Shown in pieces: positions 44,107 to 56,324 of a stretch of DNA of 64,000 nucleotides. A program made the position numbers and the translations under genes. Numbering within the stretch: the first letter of the stretch is position 1; every line of letters starts with the position of its first letter. The notes under the pieces were generated by a model that saw nothing but the letters and a program-made list of their open reading frames with translations, had not been told where the DNA came from and did not search any database. Where the stretch lies: positions 6,758,001 to 6,822,000 of the forward strand of contig NZ_JAGSHX010000006.1 in the NCBI RefSeq assembly GCF_018138715.1. The letters are read 5' to 3'. Source of the DNA: Streptomyces asiaticus. GTDB taxonomy: Bacteria > Actinomycetota > Actinomycetes > Streptomycetales > Streptomycetaceae.

Positions 44107-44385
44107 GCCTGCGGCGGGCTGCTCCCCTCCCCGCCCCTTCCCGAAACTGGGGCTCCGCCCCAGACCCCGCTCCTCAAGCGCCGGAGGGGCTGGAAAGCGG
44201 GGCTCTGCCCCAAGGTCCCGCTCCTCAAGCGCCGGAGGGGCTGGATGGCGGGGCTCTGCCCCAAGGTCCCGCTCCCTCAAGGGCCGGAGGGGCTGGGTGG
44301 CGGGGCTCTGCCCCAGACCCTGGGTGGGGTCCAGGGGCGGAGCCCCTGGTAACGGGAAGGGGCGGGGAGGGGAAAGGCCCGCCGG
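44107..44385 (+). repeat. G+C-rich modular intergenic element, copy 5 (short)
   Basis: It begins 37 nt after the trpA stop with the CCTGCGGCGGGCTG and CCCCTCCCCGCCCCTTCCCG left end. It closes with GGGGTCCAGGGGCGGAGCCCC and CGGGAAGGGGCGGGGAGGGG (44354-44373). The interior is three 51-bp units at 44169, 44220 and 44271, each with CTCAAGCGCCGGAGGGGCTGG plus one GGGGCTCTGCCCC hairpin; the first motif resembles an intergenic repeat common in Streptomyces. Confidence 0.85.
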
Positions 44386-44468
44386 CCACCCGTCAGAGGG
44401 TCGCTCGTTCGAGGGAACAACGGGGTGGAGGAGCTCAGCGGTGCTCCTCCGCCTCGTTAGGCGAGGGC

Positions 44469-45287
44469 GTGAGCCAGAGAAACCGTGAGGGAAAGCGCGG
44501 CGCCCGAGAGCGCCTGCGGGAACAGCGTGAGCGGGACCGGGCGCGCGCGAAGCGTAAGCGGACGCTGGGCGTCCTGGGGGCCGTGGTGGCCGTCCTCGGC
44601 GCGGCGGTGGGCGTGGGCATGATCGCGTCCAGGACCGGCGACGACTCGGGGAAGTCGAGCAGCGCCCTGGTGCCGCCGCGCGGAGCCGTCGGCAAGGGAC
44701 GGCTGGTGATCCCCTCGGGGAAGTCGGAGAAGTCCGCGCAGGAGGGGAAGGCGGGCAGAGCGGGCCCGGTGACCCTGACGGTCTACGAGGACTTCCGCTG
44801 CCCGGGCTGCAAGCAGTTCGAGGACGTCTTCCGCAAGACCGTGCACGAGCTCCAGGACAGCGGCCGGATGCGGGTCGAGTACCACCTGGTGACGATCATC
44901 GACGGAAACCTCGGCGGCACCGGTTCGCTCCGCGCCGCCAACGCGGCGGCCTGCGCCCAGGACAAGGACCCCGCGAAGTTCCGGGCGTTCCACGATGTGC
45001 TCTACCGTCACCAGTCCCAGGAGACCCGGGACACCTACGCCGACAACGGCAGGCTGATCAAGCTCGCGGACCAGGTCCCCGGGCTGGTCACGCCCGCCTT
45101 CCGGCGTTGCGTCGAGGACGGTCGGCACGACGCCTGGGTGCGCAAGTCCAACGACGTCTTCGCCCACTCCGGCTATGCCTCCACGCCGACCGTGCTGCTG
45201 GGCGGAAAGTCGATCTACGGCGACCCCAAGAAGCCGCTGAGCCCCAACAAGCTCAAGCGCATGGTCCTCGCGGCGGCCCGCGACTGA
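44469..45287 (+). CDS. membrane-anchored DsbA-like thioredoxin-fold protein
   Basis: A 272-aa protein with an Arg-rich N-terminus (SQRNREGKRGARERLREQRER), one transmembrane helix (about 33-53), a short linker and a thioredoxin-fold domain exposed outside. The active site is CPGC in YEDFRCPGCKQF and the cis-Pro loop is ASTPTVLLGG. It is a third paralogue of the two proteins at 3.8-6.5 kb but more distant. The start GTG 44469 follows a TTAGGC box by 6-7 nt (leaderless type). It precedes lgt and may help fold exported proteins including lipoproteins. Confidence 0.9.
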   Translation: MSQRNREGKRGARERLREQRERDRARAKRKRTLGVLGAVVAVLGAAVGVGMIASRTGDDSGKSSSALVPPRGAVGKGRLVIPSGKSEKSAQEGKAGRAGPVTLTVYEDFRCPGCKQFEDVFRKTVHELQDSGRMRVEYHLVTIIDGNLGGTGSLRAANAAACAQDKDPAKFRAFHDVLYRHQSQETRDTYADNGRLIKLADQVPGLVTPAFRRCVEDGRHDAWVRKSNDVFAHSGYASTPTVLLGGKSIYGDPKKPLSPNKLKRMVLAAARD

Positions 45288-45369
45288 TCCTTGTACTGAT
45301 CCTTGTTACGCAGCCGTTGCCGGGTGGGTTGCCGCATCTCCCGCCCGGCACGGTAGCGTCGGTCCTGTC

Positions 45370-46392
45370 ATGGACCTCCTCGCTTACATTCCCAGCCCGT
45401 CGTCCGGCGTGATCTATCTCGGTCCGGTCCCGCTGCGCGGCTATGCGTTCTGCATCATCATCGGCGTCTTCGTCGCGGTCTGGTACGGCGGGCGGCGGTG
45501 GGTCGCCCGGGGCGGCCGGGTCGGCACCGTCGCCGACATCGCCGTCTGGGCGGTGCCCTTCGGCCTGGTCGGCGGCCGCCTCTATCACGTCATAACCGAC
45601 TACGAGCTGTACTTCACCGACGGCCGTGACTGGGTGGACGCCTTCAAGATCTGGCAGGGCGGCCTGGGGATCTGGGGGGCCATCGCGCTGGGCGCGCTCG
45701 GCGCATGGATCGGCTGCCGCCGTCGGGGGATCCCGCTCCCGGCGTACGCGGACGCCATCGCCCCCGGAATCGCCTTCGCCCAGGCCATCGGGCGCTGGGG
45801 CAACTGGTTCAACCAGGAGCTGTACGGCAAGGCCACCACGCTGCCCTGGGCGCTGAAGATCGACGGCGACGCCGACGCGGGTCGGGTGGCCGGCACGTAC
45901 CACCCGACCTTCCTGTACGAGTCGCTGTGGTGCGTCGGTGTGGCGGTGCTGGTGATCTGGGCGGACCGCCGCTTCACTCTGGGGCATGGCCGGGCGTTTG
46001 CCCTCTACGTCGCGGCGTACACCGTGGGCCGCTTCTGGATCGAGTACCTCCGGGTGGACGACGCCCACCATGTGCTGGGACTGCGGCTCAACAACTGGAC
46101 GTCCGTCGTGGTCTTCCTGGCCGCGGTGGTCTATCTGGTGATCTCCGCGAAGCGGGCCCCGGGCCGCGAGGAGGTCGTGGAGCCGGCCGCGGTCGAGGAC
46201 GGCGCGGCCCCGGCCACCGGGACGAGCGGCGACGCCCCGGCCGGGAGCGCGGCCAAGAGCGATGGCGCGGCCAAGAGCGATGGCGCGGCCAAGAGCGATG
46301 GCGCGGACGAGAGCGGCGGCGCGGCCAAGAGCGATGCCGCGGACGAGGCCGGTGCGGTGGCCGCCGAGGCGGAGCCCACCAAGAATCCCTGA
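45370..46392 (+). CDS. lgt: prolipoprotein diacylglyceryl transferase
   Basis: A 340-aa integral membrane enzyme that adds diacylglycerol to the lipobox Cys of prolipoproteins. The Lgt signature is GRWGNWFNQELYG; other landmarks are VPLRGYAFCIIIG, the Arg-containing VGGRLYHVITDY, and HPTFLYESLW. About seven transmembrane helices are present. The C-terminal 70 residues are a non-conserved tail with repeated AAKSDG units, coded by an 18-bp tandem repeat. Start ATG 45370 encodes MDLLAYIPSPSSGV. A terminator follows at 46416. Confidence 0.97.
   Translation: MDLLAYIPSPSSGVIYLGPVPLRGYAFCIIIGVFVAVWYGGRRWVARGGRVGTVADIAVWAVPFGLVGGRLYHVITDYELYFTDGRDWVDAFKIWQGGLGIWGAIALGALGAWIGCRRRGIPLPAYADAIAPGIAFAQAIGRWGNWFNQELYGKATTLPWALKIDGDADAGRVAGTYHPTFLYESLWCVGVAVLVIWADRRFTLGHGRAFALYVAAYTVGRFWIEYLRVDDAHHVLGLRLNNWTSVVVFLAAVVYLVISAKRAPGREEVVEPAAVEDGAAPATGTSGDAPAGSAAKSDGAAKSDGAAKSDGADESGGAAKSDAADEAGAVAAEAEPTKNP
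46249..46338 (+). repeat. five 18-bp repeats coding the Lgt tail
   Basis: GCGGCCAAGAGCGATGGC is repeated exactly at 46249, 46267 and 46285; variants follow at 46303 and 46321. It encodes the hydrophilic AAKSDG tail beyond the last transmembrane helix. Confidence 0.85.
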
Positions 46393-46415
46393 CGCGCGCC
46401 CGCGTTGCGTCCATC

Positions 46416-46447
46416 GGGCCGCCGGACCCCTCGGGGTTTGGCGGCCC
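46416..46447 (+). terminator. hairpin terminator after lgt
   Basis: GGGCCGCC pairs with GGCGGCCC, followed inside by a 2x2 mismatch and a 5-bp inner stem (ACCCC/GGGGT); TTCT follows. It begins 24 nt after the lgt stop. Confidence 0.75.
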
Positions 46448-46581
46448 TTCTGCGTTTGCGCAGGTCAGCGAGGTAAGTTCGGCCTTCCTTGCTGGCGGAG
46501 CAGGGGAATTCGTGCGTACCTTCGAACCGTTGGGGTGAGGGCCGCATCGCCACACCCTTCTCGAAGGGAGCACATCTTCAT

Positions 46582-47313
46582 ATGTCCGTCATCGACAGCG
46601 CCGCGTCACCGCACATCGCCCACCGCGACAACCACACCCACCGTGATGTGAACGGCGGCTGGCTGCGCCCCGCCGTCTTCGGGGCCATGGACGGACTGGT
46701 CTCCAACCTGGCGCTGATGACCGGTGTGGCCGGTGGCGCGGTGGACCGGCAGACGATCGTGATCACCGGTCTCGCGGGCCTCGCGGCCGGTGCCTTCTCG
46801 ATGGCCGCCGGTGAGTACACCTCCGTCGCCTCCCAGCGCGATCTGGTCCAGGCCGAGCTCGAGGTGGAGCGGCGCGAGCTGCGCAAGCACCCGGTGGACG
46901 AGCTGGAGGAGCTGGCCGCGCTCTACGAGTCGCGCGGGGTGGAGCCGGCCCTGGCCCGTGAGGTGGCCGAGCAGCTCTCCCGCGATCCCGAGCAGGCGCT
47001 GGAGATACACGCCCGCGAGGAACTGGGCGTGGATCCGGACGATCTGCCGTCGCCGCTGGTCGCGGCGGTCTCCTCGTTCGGCTCCTTCGCGCTGGGCGCG
47101 CTGCTGCCGGTGCTGCCGTATCTGCTGGGCGCCTCGGCGCTGTGGCCGGCCCTGGTGCTGGCGCTGATCGGGCTCTTCGGATGCGGTGCGGTGGTGGCGC
47201 GGGTGACCGCCCGGAGTTGGTGGTACAGCGGGCTGCGGCAGCTGGCGCTGGGTGGCGCGGCGGCGGGTGTGACCTATGCCCTGGGCGCTTTCTTCGGAAC
47301 GGCCGTAGGATGA
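46582..47313 (+). CDS. VIT1/CCC1 family transporter
   Basis: A 243-aa membrane protein of the VIT1/CCC1 family, known for iron/manganese transport in eukaryotes and uncharacterised in most bacteria. It has the N-terminal signature LRPAVFGAMDGLVSNLALMTG with a membrane Asp and the AAGAFSMAAGEYTSVASQRD motif after helix 2. A cytoplasmic helical hairpin with Glu-rich metal-binding-like residues spans about 85-150, and three C-terminal helices follow. Start ATG 46582 with GAAGGGAG upstream. No convincing iron box was seen. gltB follows after 301 nt. Confidence 0.9.
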   Translation: MSVIDSAASPHIAHRDNHTHRDVNGGWLRPAVFGAMDGLVSNLALMTGVAGGAVDRQTIVITGLAGLAAGAFSMAAGEYTSVASQRDLVQAELEVERRELRKHPVDELEELAALYESRGVEPALAREVAEQLSRDPEQALEIHAREELGVDPDDLPSPLVAAVSSFGSFALGALLPVLPYLLGASALWPALVLALIGLFGCGAVVARVTARSWWYSGLRQLALGGAAAGVTYALGAFFGTAVG

Positions 47314-47344
47314 CAGTCATACGGCGAGCCGCGATCATCACGCC

Positions 47345-47371
47345 GTTACTCCTCGGTTTCGATTCTTTTAC
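47345..47371. promoter_or_regulatory. GlnR-box-like array, distal
   Basis: GTTAC-6nt-GTTTC-6nt-TTTAC. The spacing and sequence match the alternating gTnAc-n6-GaAAc pattern of actinobacterial GlnR boxes (GTTTC is GAAAC on the other strand), with one mismatch in the last element. It starts 32 nt after the VIT1-type gene and 270 nt before gltB. Confidence 0.5.
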
Positions 47372-47533
47372 GGGCGGGCATAAGCCCGAAGCGCTTGGGC
47401 AGTGTCGCCCGATCCGCGCCATGGCGACGCCGGTCGCCCCATCTCCAATGCCCGTACTGCCCCACCTCACCCCACGCCTGGGGTGTCCGCATGATGGAAC
47501 GGAATTTCCGCTTCCCGAGATTCGCCCCATCAT

Positions 47534-47549
47534 GTAACCTGCACGAAAT
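47534..47549 (+). promoter_or_regulatory. GlnR-box-like site, proximal
   Basis: GTAAC-CTGCAC-GAAAT fits gTnAc-n6-GaAAc with one mismatch at the last base. It lies 66 nt before the gltB start and overlaps a TAACCT -10-like hexamer (47535-47540), so binding here would be expected to affect transcription directly. Confidence 0.5.
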
Positions 47550-47614
47550 TCTCGCGGAGGGCCAACGTCGTCCCTCGGCACACGCAAAATGCCATGACGA
47601 CGACGGGAGAGCCG

Positions 47615-52157
<4,543 letters not shown>

Positions 52158-52165
<8 letters not shown>

Positions 52166-53618
52166 CCCCAAGGGCTTCCTGAGCACTGACCGCGAGGTCG
52201 CCAAAACCCGTCCGGTGGACGAGCGCGTCAAGGACTGGAACGAGGTCTACGTCCCCGGCTCGCTGCTGCCGATCATCAGCAAGCAGGCCGGCCGGTGCAT
52301 GGACTGCGGCATCCCGTTCTGCCACAACGGCTGTCCGCTCGGAAACCTCATCCCCGAGTGGAACGACTACGCCTACCGGGAGGACTGGCGCGAGGCCAGC
52401 GAGCGGCTGCACGCGACCAACAACTTCCCGGAGTTCACCGGGCGGCTGTGCCCCGCCCCGTGCGAGTCGGCCTGTGTGCTCGGCATCAACCAGCCGGCGG
52501 TGACCATCAAGAACGTCGAGGTCACCATCATCGACAAGGCGTGGGACTCCGGTGACGTCACCCCGCAGCCGCCCGAGCGGCTCAGCGGCAAGACCGTCGC
52601 CGTCATCGGCTCGGGCCCGGCCGGTCTGGCCGCCGCCCAGCAGCTGACCCGGGCCGGTCACACGGTCGCCGTCTATGAGCGGGCCGACCGCATCGGCGGG
52701 CTGCTGCGCTACGGCATCCCCGAGTTCAAGATGGAGAAGCGGCACATCAACCGCCGTATCGAGCAGATGCGCGCGGAGGGCACCAAGTTCCGCACCGAGA
52801 CCGAGATCGGCCGCGACATCGACGCCGCCAAGCTGCGCAAGCGGTACGACGCCGTGGTCATCGCGGCCGGCGCCACCACCTCGCGCGATCTGCCGGTCCC
52901 GGGCCGGGAGCTGAACGGCATCCACTTCGCGATGGAGTACCTGCCGCTCGCCAACAAGGTGCAGGAGGGCGACCTCACCACGTCCCCCATCACCGCCGAG
53001 GGCAAGCACGTCGTGGTCATCGGCGGTGGCGACACCGGCGCGGACTGCGTCGGCACCGCCCACCGGCAGGGCGCCGCCTCCGTCACCCAGCTCGAGATCA
53101 TGCCCAAGCCGGGCGACGAGCGGAACCCCAACCAGCCCTGGCCGACCTTCCCCATGCTCTACAAGGTCACCTCGGCCCACGAGGAGGGCGGCGAGCGGAT
53201 CTACTCCGTCTCCACCACCCACTTCGAGGGCGACGAGGACGGCAACGTCCAGTGGCTGCACCTGATCGAGGTGGAGTTCAAGGACGGCAAGCTGGAGCAG
53301 AAGCCGGGCACCGAGCGGAAGATCCCGGCCCAGCTGGTCACCCTCGCCATGGGCTTCACCGGCACCGACCAGCAGAACGGCCTGGTCGAGCAGTTCGGCC
53401 TGGAGCTGGACGAGCGCGGCAATGTCGCGCGCGACGCCGACTTCGCCACCAATGTGCCGGGTGTCTTCGTGGCCGGTGACGCGGGCCGCGGCCAGTCGCT
53501 GATCGTCTGGGCCATCGCCGAGGGCCGCTCCGCGGCGCGCGGGGTGGACCGCTATCTGGCCGGGGCCAGCGAACTGCCCGCCCCGATCCGCCCCACCGAC
53601 CGGGCCCTCATGGTCTGA
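52158..53618 (+). CDS. gltD: glutamate synthase small subunit
   Basis: A 486-aa FAD- and NADPH-binding beta subunit that supplies electrons to GltB. Two N-terminal iron-sulfur Cys clusters are visible: [22 protein letters not shown] and [16 protein letters not shown] binds [15 protein letters not shown] and NADPH binds [14 protein letters not shown]; the C-terminal FAD motif is [23 protein letters not shown]. It starts inside the end of gltB (8-nt overlap), indicating coupled synthesis. A strong hairpin ends the operon. Confidence 0.97.
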
Positions 53619-53667
53619 CCCGGTCCTCCCGTATCTCCGCCCGTACAACGGCGTACGGGACCGGCCG

Positions 53668-53708
53668 CGCGGCGCCTTCCCCCCTCCCGACCGGGGGAAG
53701 GCGCCGCG
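53668..53708 (+). terminator. strong hairpin after gltD
   Basis: A 16-bp perfect stem (53668-53683 and 53693-53708) with a 9-nt loop begins 49 nt after the gltD stop and isolates gltBD from the GntR operon. Confidence 0.85.
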
Positions 53709-53765
53709 TGGCGTTTCGGTCGACGTTCTCTCGGGTCGGCCGACCGGACCGGCTGGCCAGGTCGG

Positions 53766-53815
53766 TTGACATTCCCTCGGGCGGACTCCACCATCATTCC
53801 ACTAACTGATTAGTG
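53766..53815 (+). promoter_or_regulatory. promoter and YtrA-type operator of GntR-ABC operon
   Basis: TTGACA (53766-53771) is a perfect -35 hexamer; CATCAT (53792-53797) is a possible -10 with a 20-bp spacer. Directly downstream, CACTAA-CTGA-TTAGTG (53800-53815) is a perfect inverted repeat placed over the expected start point. It is the likely self-repression site of the GntR protein encoded 20 nt on. Confidence 0.6.
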
Positions 53816-53834
53816 AAAGGGTGGTGGAAGGCGG

Positions 53835-54257
53835 ATGGTCGAGTACCGCATCGACCGGCGCAGTGGCATCGCCACCTATCTACAGATCGTCCAGCAGACC
53901 AAACAGGCGCTCCGCCTCGGACTGCTGGCGCCCGGGGACCGCCTGCCCACGGCCAAGGAGGTCGTCGCGGCCACCGCCATCAACCCCAACACCGTCCTGA
54001 AGGCGTACCGCGAGCTGGAGCGCGAAGGGCTGGTCGAGCCCCGGCCGGGGCTTGGCACCTTCGTCCGCCGGTCACTCGCCCGGCCCGGCGCCGCCGCGGA
54101 CTCACCGCTGCGCGCGGAGCTCGCCGACTGGGCCGACCGGGCCCGCGCCGCCGGGCTCGGCCGCGAGGACGTGACGGCGCTGGTGGCCTCGGTCCTCGAA
54201 GAGCGCTTCGGCGAGACCGCCGCCCCCGGCGAGCGTGGACACGAGGAGAACGAGTGA
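53835..54257 (+). CDS. GntR family regulator, YtrA type
   Basis: A 140-aa repressor with an N-terminal GntR winged helix-turn-helix (YLQIVQQTKQALRLGLLAPGDRLPTAKEV, INPNTVLKAYRELEREGLVEPRPGLGTFV) and only a short helical C-terminus, which is the mark of the YtrA subfamily. YtrA regulators usually control the ABC transporter genes beside them, as here: the ATPase gene overlaps by 4 nt (GTGA). Start ATG 53835 has GTGGAAGGCGG upstream. The inverted repeat at 53800-53815 is the likely operator. Confidence 0.94.
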   Translation: MVEYRIDRRSGIATYLQIVQQTKQALRLGLLAPGDRLPTAKEVVAATAINPNTVLKAYRELEREGLVEPRPGLGTFVRRSLARPGAAADSPLRAELADWADRARAAGLGREDVTALVASVLEERFGETAAPGERGHEENE

Positions 54258-55186
54258 CCGACGAGATCGAGGCGTCCGGTGCCCTGGAGGCGTCCGGGCT
54301 GGGCAAGAAGTACCGACGCGGCTGGGCCCTCAGAGACGTCACCTTCCGGCTGCCCGCCGGGCGGATCTGCGCGCTGGTGGGCCCCAACGGCTCCGGGAAG
54401 AGCACCCTGCTGTCCCTCGCCGCCGGGCTGCTGACCCCGGCCACCGGCACCCTGCGGGTCTTCGGACGGCCCGCCGCCGACCCCGGCGCCCGCGAACGCA
54501 TCGCCTTCGTCGCCCAGGACAAGCCGCTCTACCCGCGCTTCTCCGTGGCCGACACCCTGCGCCTGGGCCGGGAGCTCAACCCCCGCTGGGACCAGAAGAC
54601 CGCCGAACGGGTGGTGGCCGAGGCCGATGTGCCGCTGTCCGCCCGCGTCGGCTCGCTCTCCGGCGGCCAGCGCACCTGTGTGGCCCTCGCCCTCGCCCTC
54701 GGCAAGCGCGCCGATCTGCTGCTCCTGGACGAGCCGATGGCCGATCAGGACCCGCTGCGCCGCCGCCGGATGATGGGTGCCCTGATGGCCGAGGCCGCCG
54801 AGCGCGGCACCGGCGTGGTCATCTCCACCCATGTGCTCGCCGAACTCGACGGCGTCTGCGACTACCTGCTGCTGATGGGCGGCGGCCGGATCCGCCTGGC
54901 GGGCGAGGCGGACGCCATCCAGGCCGCTCACCGTCTCGTCACCGGACCGAGCGCGACCGGGGGCGGAACACCGGAGGCGCTCGCCCGCCACACCGTGGTC
55001 CAGACCCGGACGACAGGCCGTCAGCTCACCGCGCTGATACGCCCGGAGGGCACCCCGGCCGGGGACGGCTGGATCGTCACCGAACCCTCCCTCGAGGACG
55101 TCCTGCTCGGCTATCTGGGCGCCCCCGACGCCCCGCCGATGTTCACGGCCGAGGCGCGGGCGACCGTTACGGAGGTGGGGGCATGA
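54254..55186 (+). CDS. ABC transporter ATP-binding protein
   Basis: A 310-aa ATPase. Walker A is GPNGSGKST, the Q-loop follows in FVAQDKPLYPRF, the signature is SLSGGQRTCVAL, and Walker B is LLLLDEPMADQDP with the switch His in ISTHV. The usual Glu-Pro-Thr/Ser of Walker B is EPM here, and DQDPLRRRRM replaces the commoner D-loop GLDP. It is coupled to the GntR gene upstream and the permease downstream by 4-nt overlaps. Substrate is unknown; YtrA systems often respond to cell-envelope antibiotics. Confidence 0.94.
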   Translation: MTDEIEASGALEASGLGKKYRRGWALRDVTFRLPAGRICALVGPNGSGKSTLLSLAAGLLTPATGTLRVFGRPAADPGARERIAFVAQDKPLYPRFSVADTLRLGRELNPRWDQKTAERVVAEADVPLSARVGSLSGGQRTCVALALALGKRADLLLLDEPMADQDPLRRRRMMGALMAEAAERGTGVVISTHVLAELDGVCDYLLLMGGGRIRLAGEADAIQAAHRLVTGPSATGGGTPEALARHTVVQTRTTGRQLTALIRPEGTPAGDGWIVTEPSLEDVLLGYLGAPDAPPMFTAEARATVTEVGA

Positions 55187-56256
55187 GCGCGATCGGCATC
55201 CGGCTCCGGGCACCCGGCGCACGGCTCCGCGCCCGAGGACTGGTGTGGCTGGTGGCGCGCCAGCACCGGGCCGCCCTGTGGGCGGGCCTGGCCGTGGTCG
55301 TGGCGATCGCCGCGTACATCGTCTGGCAGCGCGCCGGGATGGTCGGCTATGCGCGGGCGCACGACGTCCAGGGCTGCGCGGACTGGAGCTGGAAGCGGCT
55401 CTGCCACGGCAGGGAGATCAGCCCCGACACGGGAACCACCCCGATGGCCGAGGCGCTCGGCCATCTCGGCGACACCTACCGCACACCGCTGCTCAACACC
55501 GGACGGCTGCTCATCGCGCTGCCCGTGCTGATCGGCGTCTTCATCGGCGCGCCCCTGTTCGCCCGGGAGCTGGAGACGGGCACCCACCAGATGGTGTGGA
55601 CCCAGTCCGTCGGCAGGACCCGCTGGCTCATCGCCAAACTCGCGCTCCCGCTCGTCGCCGTCACGGCCGGCACCGCGGTCCTCGCGGCCCTCTACACCTG
55701 GTGGTGGCGGGTGGCCCGGGTCCCGTTCCAGGACATCGCCTGGGGCACCGCCGTACCGTTCGACGCGACCGGCCCGGCGGCGGTCGCCCTCGCCCCGCTG
55801 TCCTTCCTCCTCGGCGCGGCGGCCGGGCTGCTGCTGCGGCGCACCCTGCCCGCCATGGTGGTCGCCCTGGGGGCCACCGCCGGTGTCCAGTACGGGCTGG
55901 GCGCCCTGCGCCCCCATCTGATGACGCCGCGGACGATCCTCGCCGAAGCCGACGCCTCCGGCGAATACACAACCACCCCCCTTCAGGTCATCTTCAACTC
56001 GTGGCGTGGCATGGGCGACGGCTATCTGACCCGGTCCGGGGAGAAGATCCCCCTGGAGCGCTGCTCGTCCGCCGTCAGTTCGGACGCCTGGGACCGCTGC
56101 TTCGCCCGGCTCGGCGCCACCGACAGGTGGTACGAGGAGCTGCACCCGGCGAGCCACTACTGGCCCATGCAGTGGATGCAGGCCGGGATCTGCCTGGCCG
56201 CGGCCGTCGCGCTCGCCGCCCTCTGCGTGTGGTGGATCGGCCGCAGACGGGCCTGA
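55183..56256 (+). CDS. ABC transporter permease
   Basis: A 357-aa membrane protein with about six hydrophobic helices: one near the N-terminus (LWAGLAVVVAIAAYIVW), a central group (LLIALPVLIGVFIGAPLFARELETGTHQMVWTQSVGRTRWLIAKL), and a last one near the end (ICLAAAVALAALCVWW). The ELETGTHxxxxTQS segment is typical of ABC-2 type permeases. A large extracytoplasmic part with Cys lies between helices 5 and 6. It follows GGAGGTGGGG and overlaps the ATPase gene by 4 nt. It forms one operon with the GntR regulator. Confidence 0.9.
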   Translation: MSAIGIRLRAPGARLRARGLVWLVARQHRAALWAGLAVVVAIAAYIVWQRAGMVGYARAHDVQGCADWSWKRLCHGREISPDTGTTPMAEALGHLGDTYRTPLLNTGRLLIALPVLIGVFIGAPLFARELETGTHQMVWTQSVGRTRWLIAKLALPLVAVTAGTAVLAALYTWWWRVARVPFQDIAWGTAVPFDATGPAAVALAPLSFLLGAAAGLLLRRTLPAMVVALGATAGVQYGLGALRPHLMTPRTILAEADASGEYTTTPLQVIFNSWRGMGDGYLTRSGEKIPLERCSSAVSSDAWDRCFARLGATDRWYEELHPASHYWPMQWMQAGICLAAAVALAALCVWWIGRRRA

Positions 56257-56324
56257 CCCGCGCCCCTCACCCCGCCACGGCATCCACGGCATCACCTTCC
56301 GCTCCGATCGGAGTTCCCCTTCCC

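Larger units (their letters stand above)
47314..47614 (+). promoter_or_regulatory. gltB upstream region
   Basis: This 301-nt gap has lower G+C than its surroundings. Besides the two GlnR-box-like arrays listed separately, it holds a near-palindrome GGAACGGAATTTCCG around 47497-47512 and the ribosome site CGGGAGAG that fixes the gltB start at 47615. No RNA gene or attenuator is recognised. Confidence 0.5.

Noticed and set aside
46440..46581. Iron box upstream of the VIT1-type transporter
   Set aside because: AGGTAAG-like sequence is present but no convincing 19-bp DmdR/DtxR-type palindrome.
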